Source of the DNA: Paenibacillus silvestris
GTDB lineage: Bacteria; Bacillota; Bacilli; Paenibacillales; NBRC-103111
Reading direction: 5' to 3'
DNA length: 64,000 bases
NCBI RefSeq assembly: GCF_009882985.1
Contig: NZ_WTUZ01000020.1
Span: 69,064-133,063, forward strand
Shown: positions 54,590 through 62,830 of the stretch, one piece after another
Numbering within the stretch: the first letter of the stretch is position 1
Layout: the number at the start of each line of letters is the position of its first letter
Notes under the pieces: model-generated
The model's database searches: none
What the model was told of the DNA's origin: nothing
What the model saw: only the letters and a program-made list of their open reading frames with translations
Program-made: the position numbers and the translations under genes

Positions 54590-55546
54590 ATGCGAATTGT
54601 TGTGCTTGACGGTTATACGTTAAATCCCGGCGATTTGAGTTGGGATGGTTTACACGCTATTGGAGAGGTTACTGTCTATGAGCGCACCGCTGAATCACAG
54701 ATTGTCGATCGCGCGACTGACGCTGACATCGTGTTAACGAACAAGACCCCGCTTTCTGCTGCTACCTTGCAGCAGTTGCCGAAGCTTCGCTACATTGGCG
54801 TCCTTGCAACGGGCTATAACATCATTGACTTACAAGCCGCTAAGGAGCACAGCATTCTTGTGACCAATGTTCCTGCTTACAGCATGCAATCTGTTCCTCA
54901 GTTGGTTTTTGCTTTACTGCTGGAATTTTGCCATCGGGTACAACAGCATAGTGATAGTGTTGTAAAAGGAGATTGGTCGAGCTCGATCGACTTCTGCTAC
55001 ACGGTATCTCCCCTTATGGAGCTTAGCGGCAAAACAATCGGACTTATCGGCTTAGGCCAAATCGGCAAACAAACAGCACTCATCGCCAAAGCCATGGGCA
55101 TGAACGTAGTGGCAACAGGCAGCGGCAGACGCACACCTGAGCCTGTCGAAGGCCTTACTTGGGTGCCGCTGGAAGAGCTGCTGCAGCACTCCGATGTCGT
55201 CTCTCTTCACTGCCCGCTGACCCCTGAGACCAAAGAGCTCATTAATGCAGAGCGAATTGCACTTATGAAGCCTACGGCTATTCTCATAAATACGGCAAGA
55301 GGCGGTCTTCTGAATGAAGCCGATGTTGCGGAGGCCTTGAACCAAGGGCGTCTGGCTGGCGCCGGGCTCGACGTGTTGACCGTAGAGCCTCCAACGTCGG
55401 ATAACCCCCTGCTGCATGCGCGCAATGTGCTTATTACGCCGCATATTGCTTGGGCGACTCAGGAAGCTCGTGCTAGGCTGATGACGATTGCTGTTGGTAA
55501 TGTGCGTGCCTTTCTTGATGGGCAGGCACGGAATTTGATTGGGTGA
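54590..55546 (+). CDS. D-2-hydroxyacid dehydrogenase (glycerate dehydrogenase-like)
   Basis: A 318-residue NAD(P)-dependent enzyme with the Rossmann motif GKTIGLIGLGQIGKQTALIAK, the catalytic Arg region ILINTARGGLLNEADVAEAL, Glu in VLTVEPP, and the catalytic His in ITPHIAWAT. The N terminus (MRIVVLDGYTLNPGDLSW) is typical of glycerate dehydrogenase/HprA-type members, which reduce hydroxypyruvate or glyoxylate. It starts 21 bases after the pseudouridine synthase gene, with TAGGAG upstream, and ends at a strong terminator. Confidence 0.92.
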   Translation: MRIVVLDGYTLNPGDLSWDGLHAIGEVTVYERTAESQIVDRATDADIVLTNKTPLSAATLQQLPKLRYIGVLATGYNIIDLQAAKEHSILVTNVPAYSMQSVPQLVFALLLEFCHRVQQHSDSVVKGDWSSSIDFCYTVSPLMELSGKTIGLIGLGQIGKQTALIAKAMGMNVVATGSGRRTPEPVEGLTWVPLEELLQHSDVVSLHCPLTPETKELINAERIALMKPTAILINTARGGLLNEADVAEALNQGRLAGAGLDVLTVEPPTSDNPLLHARNVLITPHIAWATQEARARLMTIAVGNVRAFLDGQARNLIG

Positions 55547-55558
55547 ATCAAAGGATAG

Positions 55559-55608
55559 GAAAAGAGGGCCGAGATTCCAACGTTGTTGGAATTTCGACCC
55601 TCTTTTTG
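55559..55608 (+). terminator. Intrinsic terminator
   Basis: AAAGAGGGCCGA pairs with TCGACCCTCTTT around ATTCCAACGTTGTTGGAAT, itself a perfect inner hairpin, and T5 follows. Confidence 0.93.
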
Positions 55609-55634
55609 GTTATGGTGCTCCCAGCGTGTCCCGA

Positions 55635-55814
55635 GGGAACTACAGGGCGTTATTTGGCGTGAATAGTGGGAAATAGCTGACTTCGTGGAACTACAGGGTG
55701 CTATTTCCGTTCTCGCCGCTGATTCTCTCCGAGAATCGAGAGAATAGCGGACTCCAGTTCCCTTCGCTGCCGGGAAAAGACGGTTTAACCCAAAATAGGG
55801 GACTGTAGTTCCCC
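55635..55814. repeat. Four-unit foldback element, family B, copy 2
   Basis: Units start at 55635 and 55687 (forward, GGAACTACAGGG..TATTT) and 55743 and 55794 (reverse, AATAGSGGACTNNAGTTCCC); spacing 52, 56, 51. Unit 4 with its right flank forms a stem CCAAAATAGGGG / CCCCCTATTTGG. It lies between convergent genes and fills the gap 55547-55899 together with the terminator. Confidence 0.87.
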
Positions 55815-55899
55815 CTATTTGGTTCCGAGGGTGGTTCAGGGTAGCACTTGGGCGAGGCAAAGCTACAGCAAGGCTGAGATTGGCATTGCACAGCAGAAT

Positions 55900-56739
55900 C
55901 TACTTCAGCAGTGCCGCATAATCCATCTGCGGCACAATGCCTGCCTCTGCTGCGCGCTGAAGCAAGGTCAACACAGCGCCATAGCCGTCATCGCCAAGAT
56001 TAGCGGTGAACTCGTTCACGTACAGGTTGATGTGCGCCTGAGCGACCTGCGGGTCCATCTCCTGCGCGTGCTGCATCACATAGTCGCGCGAAGCTTCCGG
56101 ATGCGCCCACGCGTACTCTACAGAGGCGCGGGCCCAGCCCGCAAGCGCCTCAAGATCCATCGTGCGCCGCGCTACAATGGCGCCGAGCGGGATCGGCAAG
56201 TTGGTATCTTCTTCCCACCAACTGCCCAAATCTTTGAGAAGCGCTAACCCGTACGACGGGTAAGTAAAGCGCGCTTCATGAATCACTAGGCCGGCATCAA
56301 TTCGGCCGTCCCGTACGGCAGGCATGATCTCGTGGAACGGCATGACCACGATTTCACCGACGCCGCCGGGAACGTTCTGTTCCGCCCACAGGCGGAACAG
56401 CAAGTACGCGGTCGAGCGCTCGCTTGGCACGGCGACCCGGCGGCCGCTAAGCTGTGCCGGGTCAGGATCTGCTGCGCCGGACTGCGTCAGCACGAGCGGG
56501 CCGCAGCCTCTGCCCAAGGCGCCGCCGCAGGGCAGCAGCGCGTACTCCTCCAGCACCCATGGGAGTGCGGCGTATGAGATTTTGAGCACGTCGGGGCCAG
56601 TGCCTTCGGCAGCCAGCTTGTTCGTTATGTCGATGTCGGCATATAAGACATCCAGCTCTGGAGCGCCAGGGATTAAGCCGTGCGCCCAAGCATGGAAGAC
56701 AAAAGTATCATTGGGACAAGGTGAATACGCAATTTTCAT
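55900..56739 (-). CDS. mqnD: 1,4-dihydroxy-6-naphthoate synthase (MqnD)
   Basis: Enzyme of the futalosine route to menaquinone; forms 1,4-dihydroxy-6-naphthoate from cyclic dehypoxanthinyl futalosine. The 279-residue protein has the type 2 periplasmic-binding fold and family motifs YSPCPNDTFVFHAW at the N terminus, DVLKISYAALPWV, VPSERSTAYLLFRLWA and AGLVIHEARFTY with the conserved His. It starts two bases after the mqnB stop codon, so they form an operon. Its coding DNA is clearly GC-rich in the first half. Confidence 0.94.
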   Translation of the reverse strand: MKIAYSPCPNDTFVFHAWAHGLIPGAPELDVLYADIDITNKLAAEGTGPDVLKISYAALPWVLEEYALLPCGGALGRGCGPLVLTQSGAADPDPAQLSGRRVAVPSERSTAYLLFRLWAEQNVPGGVGEIVVMPFHEIMPAVRDGRIDAGLVIHEARFTYPSYGLALLKDLGSWWEEDTNLPIPLGAIVARRTMDLEALAGWARASVEYAWAHPEASRDYVMQHAQEMDPQVAQAHINLYVNEFTANLGDDGYGAVLTLLQRAAEAGIVPQMDYAALLK

Positions 56740-56741
56740 TT

Positions 56742-57380
56742 TTAAAGCACCTCCGCTAAGACTGAACTTGCTGCTTCTAAAGCTTGTAGAGCATCGCCGA
56801 TGCGCCAGGCATCGCGGTCACGTGGACCGACCGCGTTGGAAATCGCGCGGATTTCAATCACAGGCACACCGCGCATTGCGGCGGCCGTGGCAATGCCGAA
56901 GCCTTCCATGGCTTCGGCAGCAGCTCCGGGCACGCGCGCCGCTAGCTGAGCTGCGGTAGCCGCCGTCCCGGTGGCTGTCGCTACCGTGAGCACCGGCGCA
57001 GTGCGCGCGCTAAGGCCGGCGGCCGTGAGCGCCGCCGTCAATCGCTCGGCCGTACCCGCTGCAACGCTGATGCGCGTTGTGCCGAAGCCGAGCTCATCGA
57101 GGGAGCTGAAGCCGTCGAGCAGCTCCACGCCAAGATCCGCGGCGATGATTTCGCTCGCGACCACAAGGGATCCGATCTCCGCTTGTCCGGGAAATCCGCC
57201 GGCAATACCACATATAACAACCAAATCATAGTGTGCTGCGGCAAGCACCATTGCGCCATTAACAGCCGCTGCAGCAAGACCTACGCCGGCCAAAGCAAAT
57301 TCAAACCTGCTGTCATGACCAAGCCCCCGCTGCACAGCATCTCTTTCAGGCGCTACTGCCGTCATAATAAGTACACGCAT
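56742..57380 (-). CDS. mqnB: Futalosine hydrolase (MqnB)
   Basis: Nucleosidase that splits hypoxanthine from futalosine in the alternative menaquinone pathway. The 212-residue phosphorylase-family protein has VICGIAGGFPGQAEIGSLVVAS, the base-binding region VATATGT, and the C-terminal AEAMEGFGIATAAAMRGVPVIEIRAISN with the Glu-Met-Glu nucleoside site. ATG 57380 (MRVLIMTAVAPERDAV) is chosen; GGGGATT lies upstream and the ten-residue longer frame runs into it. Pairs with mqnD; mqnA, mqnC and mqnE are not in the window. Confidence 0.9.
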   Translation of the reverse strand: MRVLIMTAVAPERDAVQRGLGHDSRFEFALAGVGLAAAAVNGAMVLAAAHYDLVVICGIAGGFPGQAEIGSLVVASEIIAADLGVELLDGFSSLDELGFGTTRISVAAGTAERLTAALTAAGLSARTAPVLTVATATGTAATAAQLAARVPGAAAEAMEGFGIATAAAMRGVPVIEIRAISNAVGPRDRDAWRIGDALQALEAASSVLAEVL

Positions 57381-57567
57381 TATTAGGCCAATCCCCTTTT
57401 TAATCAACAACCATGATAACTACTTTATAGATTATTTTACATGACTAGGACCAAATAAGAAACTTTTGAACACTTCCGCGACAGCCGTCTTGACTTCGAT
57501 AACTAATTTAATTATTATCTAATTAGATGATTGATAAATTAGTTTTGATTAGGAAGGTGCGCCTGCC

Positions 57568-58173
57568 ATGCAGTTAGATAAAATTATCACCTACCACAAA
57601 GCGCTGTCCGACGCGACGCGTATACGCATGCTCATTTTGCTAAGAGACGGGGAACTGAACGGTCAAGTGCTTGCCGAGAAATTAGGCGTTACACCCGCTA
57701 CAATCACCCATCATGCTGCCAAACTTCGCGAAGCCAGCCTCATTCACGAACGCAGAGACAAGAATACGATTTACTTCGCATTAAACGAATATTTTATTCG
57801 CAGCAACGCCAGCGCGACAGCTGACCTCATTTTCAAAAATCAGAAAGGAGAATCAGCATCCATGCAAACAGAAGACACACGCCAGAACTTGAAGCAGTCC
57901 ATTATTCGCAATTTTTTCACGCAAGACGGTAAGCTCAAACATATCCCTTCTCAACTTAAAAAGAAGCTAATCGTACTGGGGCATCTCATCGATCAGCTCG
58001 AAAAAGGACGCACGTATACGGAGAAAGAGCTTAACGAGTGGATTAAGCAGTTCCATCCCGATTTCGCAACGATTCGCCGGGAGTTTATTATGCATCAGTT
58101 TATGTTCAGGGAAAACGAGATCTATGAGATGAATCCGCCCGAAATGTGGGCCAAATGGGAAACCTTATCTTGA
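57568..58173 (+). CDS. ArsR-type regulator with DUF2087 domain
   Basis: A 201-residue regulator with an N-terminal ArsR winged helix (residues 1-80; HKALSDATRIRMLILLRDGE, VTPATITHHAAKLREASLIH) and a C-terminal DUF2087 domain (about residues 110-195; FFTQDGKLKHIPSQLKKKLI, EFIMHQFMFRENEIYEM). The signal is not evident: the metal-binding cysteines of metal sensors are absent. ATG 57568 follows AGGAAGG. A gene alone, divergent from mqnB. Confidence 0.87.
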   Translation: MQLDKIITYHKALSDATRIRMLILLRDGELNGQVLAEKLGVTPATITHHAAKLREASLIHERRDKNTIYFALNEYFIRSNASATADLIFKNQKGESASMQTEDTRQNLKQSIIRNFFTQDGKLKHIPSQLKKKLIVLGHLIDQLEKGRTYTEKELNEWIKQFHPDFATIRREFIMHQFMFRENEIYEMNPPEMWAKWETLS

Positions 58174-58293
58174 TCGGCTCCGCATCGTAACGTCATATGG
58201 ACACGTCCCCAAATAAAATGACGAATATGGACATTCATCCATACGCCATCTAGATGAATGACATATAGTAATTTTATGAAGGGAGGGATAGAC

Positions 58294-58395
58294 ATGAGTT
58301 GCGGATGCGGAACAACCTACAATGGAGCTGCTGTAGTCCTCGTTTTATTCATCCTCTTGGTTATCGTTCTAAGTACCTTCGGATTTGGTTGGTAA
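58294..58395 (+). CDS. YjcZ-family sporulation peptide
   Basis: A 33-residue peptide: a short Cys/Gly-rich start (MSCGCGTTYN), then one hydrophobic membrane segment (GAAVVLVLFILLVIVLSTFG) ending FGW. This is the pattern of the YjcZ/YnzB-type small sporulation proteins. ATG 58294 follows GAAGGGAGGG. It is followed directly by a terminator, so it is a single gene. Confidence 0.85.
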   Translation: MSCGCGTTYNGAAVVLVLFILLVIVLSTFGFGW

Positions 58396-58405
58396 TGACT
58401 TATGA

Positions 58406-58448
58406 AAGCGGCTGGGACGATGAATTCGTCTCGGCCGCTTACTTTTTT
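58406..58448 (+). terminator. Intrinsic terminator of the YjcZ-type gene
   Basis: AAGCGGCTGGGACGA pairs with TCGTCTCGGCCGCTT, followed by ACTTTTTT. It shows that the open frame running through here into the GT2 gene is not translated upstream of about 58,450. Confidence 0.9.
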
Positions 58449-58517
58449 GTGAGCTTTTACGTTATAATGGAAGCCTGTATCACTCTTATTACCTACTCAG
58501 GATGGAGACGAGGAATT

Positions 58518-59534
58518 GTGGCTACTCCGATTTTAACCATTGTAGTTCCTTGCTATAACGAAGAAGAAGTCCTTCCGGAAACGGTATTCCGGCTCAGCGG
58601 CGTAATCGACGCCCTCATCACAGATCATCTAATCGCAAGCACGAGCACCATGCTCTTGGTTGATGATGGCAGCAAGGACGCAACGTGGTCGCTTATCGAG
58701 CGCTTTCACGCCTCAAACTCCTTTGTTACCGGGCTAAAACTGGCCCGAAATGCAGGTCATCAAAGCGCTTTGCTTTCCGGTCTCATGCACGCCAAAGCTT
58801 ATTCTGATTGTGTTGTATCCATCGATGCAGATCTTCAGGATGATACGGACGTTATCCGAGAATTTGTCCTCAAATTCCGGGAAGGCTACGATATCGTGTA
58901 CGGTATTCGGCAGGATCGATCGGCAGATACTTTCTTCAAGCGGGCAACTGCGCAAGGCTTTTATAAGCTAATGACTTCCCTTGGGGTGAAAATACATTAC
59001 AATCACGCAGATTTTCGCTTAATGAGCAAGCGTACTCTTGATAATTTGGAGAAATTCCAAGAGGTTAATTTATTCCTGCGTGGCATGGTGCCGCTTCTTG
59101 GCTTCCCGTCTGCTCAGGTGTACTACGACCGTAAAGAGCGTTTCGCTGGAGAATCGAAATATCCACTGCGCAAAATGCTAGCCTTCGCTTTCGACGGCAT
59201 CACGTCTTTCAGTGTAACACCGATCCGTTTCGTCACATTAATGGGCTTCGTCCTGTTCCTTCTCAGTGTCGTTGCTGGCTTATATGCCATTATCGGCAAA
59301 CTGCTGGGAGCCAATGTGACGGGCTGGACTTCACTGGTCTTGTCGGTATGGTTCATTGGCGGTGTGCAGCTGCTAGCGCTTGGTCTAATCGGTGAATACA
59401 TAGGAAAAATATATAAAGAAGTGAAGCAGAGACCGCTTTTTGTCATTGAGAAGGTGTTGAAAGGGAGCGCTCAGGAACAGGATGAATTACAGGTAAATTC
59501 GCCATCCATCCCTACTGCTTCGAACCGGCGTTAA
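58518..59534 (+). CDS. GT2 glycosyltransferase, DPM1/ArnC/GtrB-like
   Basis: A 338-residue enzyme that likely transfers a sugar to undecaprenyl phosphate. GT2 domain (residues 1-220): LTIVVPCYNEEEVLPETV, LLVDDGSKDATW, VVSIDADLQDD, DFRLMSKR; then two C-terminal membrane segments (about residues 230-290) and a cytoplasmic tail. GTG 58518 is chosen: GAGG lies four bases upstream, and the longer open frame crosses a terminator. It is one base from a GtrA-family gene, the usual partner that flips the glycosylated lipid. Confidence 0.92.
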   Translation: MATPILTIVVPCYNEEEVLPETVFRLSGVIDALITDHLIASTSTMLLVDDGSKDATWSLIERFHASNSFVTGLKLARNAGHQSALLSGLMHAKAYSDCVVSIDADLQDDTDVIREFVLKFREGYDIVYGIRQDRSADTFFKRATAQGFYKLMTSLGVKIHYNHADFRLMSKRTLDNLEKFQEVNLFLRGMVPLLGFPSAQVYYDRKERFAGESKYPLRKMLAFAFDGITSFSVTPIRFVTLMGFVLFLLSVVAGLYAIIGKLLGANVTGWTSLVLSVWFIGGVQLLALGLIGEYIGKIYKEVKQRPLFVIEKVLKGSAQEQDELQVNSPSIPTASNRR

Positions 59535-59535
59535 C

Positions 59536-59988
59536 ATGATGCAACAACGATTATTGAGATTGTTATCAGGCAGCTTCTTACGATTTCTACTTGTCGGTGT
59601 ATTCAATACGCTCGTTGGTCTTTCGGCCAGCTTCGCTTTCTTCAATTTGCTGCACTTGAACTATTGGCTCTCGACATTCGCGGGAAATACGCTAGGGGCT
59701 ATCGTCAGCTACACGCTTAATCGAACATTTACGTTCCGTTCGAATGCCAGTGTGGGCAGCAGTTGGTGGAAATTTGCGATCGTTATATTAAGTTGTTATG
59801 GCTTGTCATATAGCTGCGGTCTGCTGCTTTCTGAAGCCGCAGGCGCACTGTGGCCTGACTTGCAGGCAAACTGGCTGCACAATGCCGCTATTTTAGTTGG
59901 AAATGGCTTGTATACCATTGGAAATTATTTGGGACATAAATATTTTACATTTCGGGCTAATGGTCCCACGACCAGAGGGGTATCCTAA
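59536..59988 (+). CDS. GtrA-family membrane protein
   Basis: A 150-residue protein with four membrane segments (about residues 15-35, 42-62, 78-98, 115-135), containing FLLVGVFNTLVGLSASFAFF and NYLGHKYFTFR, hallmarks of the GtrA family. Such proteins are thought to flip undecaprenyl-linked sugars across the membrane for teichoic acid or polysaccharide glycosylation. Coupled to the GT2 gene upstream. Confidence 0.92.
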   Translation: MMQQRLLRLLSGSFLRFLLVGVFNTLVGLSASFAFFNLLHLNYWLSTFAGNTLGAIVSYTLNRTFTFRSNASVGSSWWKFAIVILSCYGLSYSCGLLLSEAAGALWPDLQANWLHNAAILVGNGLYTIGNYLGHKYFTFRANGPTTRGVS

Positions 59989-60008
59989 TCACCAAGAGGT
60001 GATGCCTA

Positions 60009-60299
60009 ATGGCACGTAGAAGAAGCAACCGGGCCATCGTGCCCGGATCCGAACATGGACTCGGAATTCTTAAAGCGCAAGTCATGCGAAATCAAGGTTA
60101 TCATGTGAATCCAGAACGGCCTGATTTGGTCAAATATGAGGTCGCTCGAACATTGGGTGTTCCCCTGCAGCAAGGTTACAACGGCCAATTAAGCTCGGAA
60201 GACGCGGGCAGGATCGGCGGTCCAATTGGCGGGGCAATGGTGAAGGAGCTCGTTCGTATGGCGCAGCAGAAATTAGCGGAGCAGCGGCCTCCGCAATGA
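60009..60299 (+). CDS. Small acid-soluble spore protein, alpha/beta type
   Basis: DNA-binding protein that coats and protects spore DNA. The 96-residue protein contains the family core VKYEVARTLGVPL and GYNGQLSSEDAGRIGGPIGG; the GPR protease site would lie near YEVA. The N terminus is longer and more basic (MARRRSNRAIVPGSEHGLG) than in classic members. ATG 60009 follows AGAGGTG. Confidence 0.93.
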   Translation: MARRRSNRAIVPGSEHGLGILKAQVMRNQGYHVNPERPDLVKYEVARTLGVPLQQGYNGQLSSEDAGRIGGPIGGAMVKELVRMAQQKLAEQRPPQ

Positions 60300-60401
60300 T
60301 CCGCTTCCCAAGAGTGCCATAATCCGCCGCGGCTGTACATAAACTAATAGCAAGCTGCTTGCAGCGCTATTTTCTATGCAAAAGTCAGGTGATGATGGTC
60401 G

Positions 60402-60845
60402 ATGAATCCTCCAGGCAACCGTCCGCCTAAGCCCGATTGGAAAGGGCTCACGGCGCAAGCCGGCGATGTGCTGGGCCCTGAATTCTGGCAGGACATTGCC
60501 AGTATCATCCCGTTAACCGGGCCAAGAATCGATATGTATGAAACACCGCAGGAGCTCGTTGTTGTCGCGGAGGTTCCCGGGTTGTCCGCACCCGAGCAGA
60601 TTCAGCTTTCTTTCCGTGATCAATCGCTGTTAATCCGAGGACATCTAGTTAGGCCTTATCAAGTGCTTGATGAGCAAATGAGGCTGTCCGAGCGTTTCTT
60701 CGGGGCCTTCGAGCGTACCATTCGTTTACCCGGAAGAGCTTTGACCGAACAAATGCGGGCGCAGTATCATAACGGTCTGCTTATCATCCGCATTCCTTTG
60801 GCACCACCCGATGGGGAGAAAGTTATTCCTATTCAGTTCACATAA
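60402..60845 (+). CDS. Hsp20/alpha-crystallin family protein
   Basis: A 147-residue small heat-shock protein. The alpha-crystallin domain (about residues 40-140) shows RIDMYETPQELVVVAEVPGL, RDQSLLIRGH and the C-terminal GLLIIRIPL. The N-terminal part is Pro-rich. Related proteins occur in spore coats (CotM/CotP-like), which fits the SASP and gerP neighbours; the spore role is inference. Confidence 0.88.
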   Translation: MNPPGNRPPKPDWKGLTAQAGDVLGPEFWQDIASIIPLTGPRIDMYETPQELVVVAEVPGLSAPEQIQLSFRDQSLLIRGHLVRPYQVLDEQMRLSERFFGAFERTIRLPGRALTEQMRAQYHNGLLIIRIPLAPPDGEKVIPIQFT

Positions 60846-61010
60846 CGTTCAGCCACCCTAAGCTTGCCGGAGACACCGTCACCTGCCTGCAATAGGATCA
60901 AGGCTGGGCGTTATTTGTCTTGCGATTTTGGAAAAGAGAAATGAATCTTCGTTTGTCCCCATATAGTTAAAAGAGAACATTCGGTAAAAACGAATTTGGA
61001 GGGGATTATT

Positions 61011-61229
61011 GTGGTACGCATCCAATTTCAATCCATTCATATCGACAGCCTCGCGGCATCTTCCAGTGTGAACAAGGGAACGAATCGGATTGTCGGCAGG
61101 CGGCATTCCGCGAAGACCAACCAGGGACTCGGAGAAGTCAGTGGCGAGGGCAATGTTGTAATTGGCGGCAAGCATGTCGTTAACGATGGGGACCTCTTTG
61201 ATTTCAAACCATTTATCCGAAAGAGCTGA
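61011..61229 (+). CDS. GerPA/GerPF-family spore germination protein, copy 1
   Basis: A 72-residue protein (MVRIQFQSIHIDSLAASSSV, later NQGLGEVSGEGNVV) of the small GerPA/GerPF-type family needed in the coat for germinants to reach their receptors. GTG 61011 is used: GGAGGGGATTATT precedes it. First gene of the plus-strand gerP-type operon. A possible sigma-K -10 element CATATAGTTA lies at 60,960-60,969, as expected for gerP operons, but no clear -35 was seen. Confidence 0.82.
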   Translation: MVRIQFQSIHIDSLAASSSVNKGTNRIVGRRHSAKTNQGLGEVSGEGNVVIGGKHVVNDGDLFDFKPFIRKS

Positions 61230-61238
61230 GAAACAACC

Positions 61239-61775
61239 ATGTGGTTTCAAAAGAAAAAATCGCCGCCTCCCAAACCGCAAGGAGCGAGTACTGTGGCACC
61301 ATCTCAAGTCGGAGCAGCTGCTCCCAGTAGACATGAGCCCGCCTCTGTCGCTACTTCTACTTCCCTTACCGTTCAGCAATTAGAAAAGCGTCTGAAAAAA
61401 TTAGAAGACGAGTTATCAAACCTGACCGCCAAACATCCGCAGATTCATATAGATACCCTGCATGTTCATCAGCCTGTCTTGGAAAATCTGACCTTTCGTT
61501 TGGATCACTTGGATATCAAAGAGCTGAGTGGCTCTTTAAATTTGGGGAACAACTTCGGGGCCAAGCCGAATGAGAAAAAAGGCCCTCTCGATGAGGCTTT
61601 TCAGCGTACTCAAGTGTCAAAAGAGCCGCCTGTTGCCGCTTCACGGCCCACCCCCACTAAATCTAAGGGAGAGTCCCCCGCGCAGGCGGAGTCCGGCAAC
61701 GACGGCGCAGCGTCATCGACAGAGCGAACTTCCACTGGCTACAAATACACGCCGCCGCAATCCAAAACGAAATGA
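61239..61775 (+). CDS. GerPC-like spore germination protein
   Basis: A 178-residue protein with a probable coiled coil (VQQLEKRLKKLEDELSNLTA, residues 45-65) followed by the GerPC-like strand pattern IHIDTLHVHQPVLENLTFRL and IKELSGSLNLGNNFG, and a disordered Pro/Ser/Ala-rich tail. GerPC is part of the coat-permeability system. It starts nine bases after copy 1 of the GerPA/PF-type gene and overlaps a longer reading of the next gene. Confidence 0.8.
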   Translation: MWFQKKKSPPPKPQGASTVAPSQVGAAAPSRHEPASVATSTSLTVQQLEKRLKKLEDELSNLTAKHPQIHIDTLHVHQPVLENLTFRLDHLDIKELSGSLNLGNNFGAKPNEKKGPLDEAFQRTQVSKEPPVAASRPTPTKSKGESPAQAESGNDGAASSTERTSTGYKYTPPQSKTK

Positions 61776-61786
61776 GGTGTTTCCCC

Positions 61787-62134
61787 TTGTCATCCTTCAT
61801 GTCACCGACTTTTATTATCGGCTCGATCCGAATCGGATCGGTGGAAAGTGCTTCTTGTATCAATATGGGCAACAATTGGCCCACCGATTTCCAGAGCAAT
61901 CAGAAGACTGTACAAGGCTTTGGCGAAGTAGAAGGCGACCACAATCAGTTGGTTGGAACACGCTCCATGCTCAACGACTCCGACTTCCTCGATATGCTCA
62001 ATATCGGTGATAATGAAACACCTGACTGGCTCCAGGAGATGATAACTGCGCAGGCGGAAGCCTCCGGCTTCACCCCAGCAACAGGAGCCAAAAAGCCGGA
62101 AGAGGCCGTTAGCACGCCGCAAACGCCGGATTGA
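61787..62134 (+). CDS. GerPE/GerPF-like spore germination protein
   Basis: A protein of about 115 residues starting MSSFMSPTFIIGSIRIGSVE, with FGEVEGDHNQLVGTRSMLND in the middle. That arrangement (short N-terminal strands, then a GxGEVxGxxN motif and a NDxD end) is shared with the other small GerP-type proteins here. The C-terminal ~45 residues are acidic and Ala/Pro-rich. TTG 61787 is chosen because GAGGTG lies seven bases upstream. Last gene of the plus-strand gerP-type operon. Confidence 0.76.
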   Translation: MSSFMSPTFIIGSIRIGSVESASCINMGNNWPTDFQSNQKTVQGFGEVEGDHNQLVGTRSMLNDSDFLDMLNIGDNETPDWLQEMITAQAEASGFTPATGAKKPEEAVSTPQTPD

Positions 62135-62154
62135 AGACGCGTTGAAGCTGCCTT

Positions 62155-62424
62155 TTAGACACGGCCAATAACGAGATCCCCTTTGGTGTAAGGTGCGTCG
62201 ATAATGTCATTGTCGTGAACCGTATTAACATTACTCACGACATAATTGTTCTCGCCGCTGACCTCGCCAAGACCGGAATTCGACTTACCGCTTGTTGTCC
62301 AGTACACTTGTGTATTCGTCCCGATAAAAATACCGGAACCATCCGATATCGCATTCACATGAATAGAGTCAAACTGAATGAGCGGCGGGTCTAGAGGAAT
62401 GACGGGAAGAGCTGCTCTCTGCAT
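62155..62424 (-). CDS. GerPA/GerPF-family spore germination protein, copy 2
   Basis: An 89-residue protein with the family pattern IQFDSIHVNAISDGSGIFIG, then GLGEVSGENNYVVSNVNTVHDNDIID, very close to copy 1 in GLGEVSGExN. ATG 62424 has GAGGTG six bases upstream; the in-frame GTG 62433 overlaps that site. Second gene of a minus-strand pair that converges on the plus-strand gerP-type operon with 20 bases between stop codons. Confidence 0.8.
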   Translation of the reverse strand: MQRAALPVIPLDPPLIQFDSIHVNAISDGSGIFIGTNTQVYWTTSGKSNSGLGEVSGENNYVVSNVNTVHDNDIIDAPYTKGDLVIGRV

Positions 62425-62442
62425 ACGACTCACCTCACTCCA

Positions 62443-62685
62443 TTAAGCTTGATTCGTGACTGCCGGTTTGAAATCCTGATCATTGATTGGAGCATCAATA
62501 AAGTCATTATCATAGATGAAATTCACAATATTGGCGGAGATCGAATTGCCGATGAACTCACCGGTTCCGTAATTGTTCTTACTGTGCGAATCCCAGCTCG
62601 ACTGTGCGTTCTCACCGATCCCGATGGTGGCATTGGTGTTCTGATTGTTGATATTGATCATGTTAAAAACGATAGAACTCGGCAT
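62443..62685 (-). CDS. GerPA/GerPF-family spore germination protein, copy 3
   Basis: An 80-residue protein, MPSSIVFNMININNQNTNAT at the start and NNYGTGEFIGNSISANIVNF, YDNDFIDAP later, the GerPA/PF layout. Its DNA is AT-richer than the neighbours. ATG 62685 follows TAGGAGTGA; the 21-residue extension has no ribosome binding site. First gene of the minus-strand pair. Confidence 0.8.
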   Translation of the reverse strand: MPSSIVFNMININNQNTNATIGIGENAQSSWDSHSKNNYGTGEFIGNSISANIVNFIYDNDFIDAPINDQDFKPAVTNQA

Positions 62686-62782
62686 ACTGCTCACTCCTAT
62701 CAAGGTTGACAAGGCTATGGGATGAATCCTGTATGCTAGCCTATTCATTCGTCAACCAATTGGTGTACGATTCTCATAAACG

Positions 62783-62822
62783 CAAAAAAAGGGCTGCACC
62801 GTTTCGGCACAGCCCCTTCCTT
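62783..62822 (-). terminator. Intrinsic terminator of the LSm-like gene
   Basis: On the minus strand GGGGCTGTGCCG pairs with CGGTGCAGCCC, followed by TTTTTTT. Confidence 0.88.
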
Positions 62823-62830
62823 CTACCTTC

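Noticed and set aside
55635..55814. Possible short CRISPR array
   Set aside because: Only four units, two inverted relative to the others, imperfect, with no cas genes. This is a foldback element, not a CRISPR.
58299..58517. N-terminal extension of the GT2 protein
   Set aside because: It would run through the YjcZ-type gene in another frame and through a strong terminator; GTG 58518 has its own ribosome binding site.
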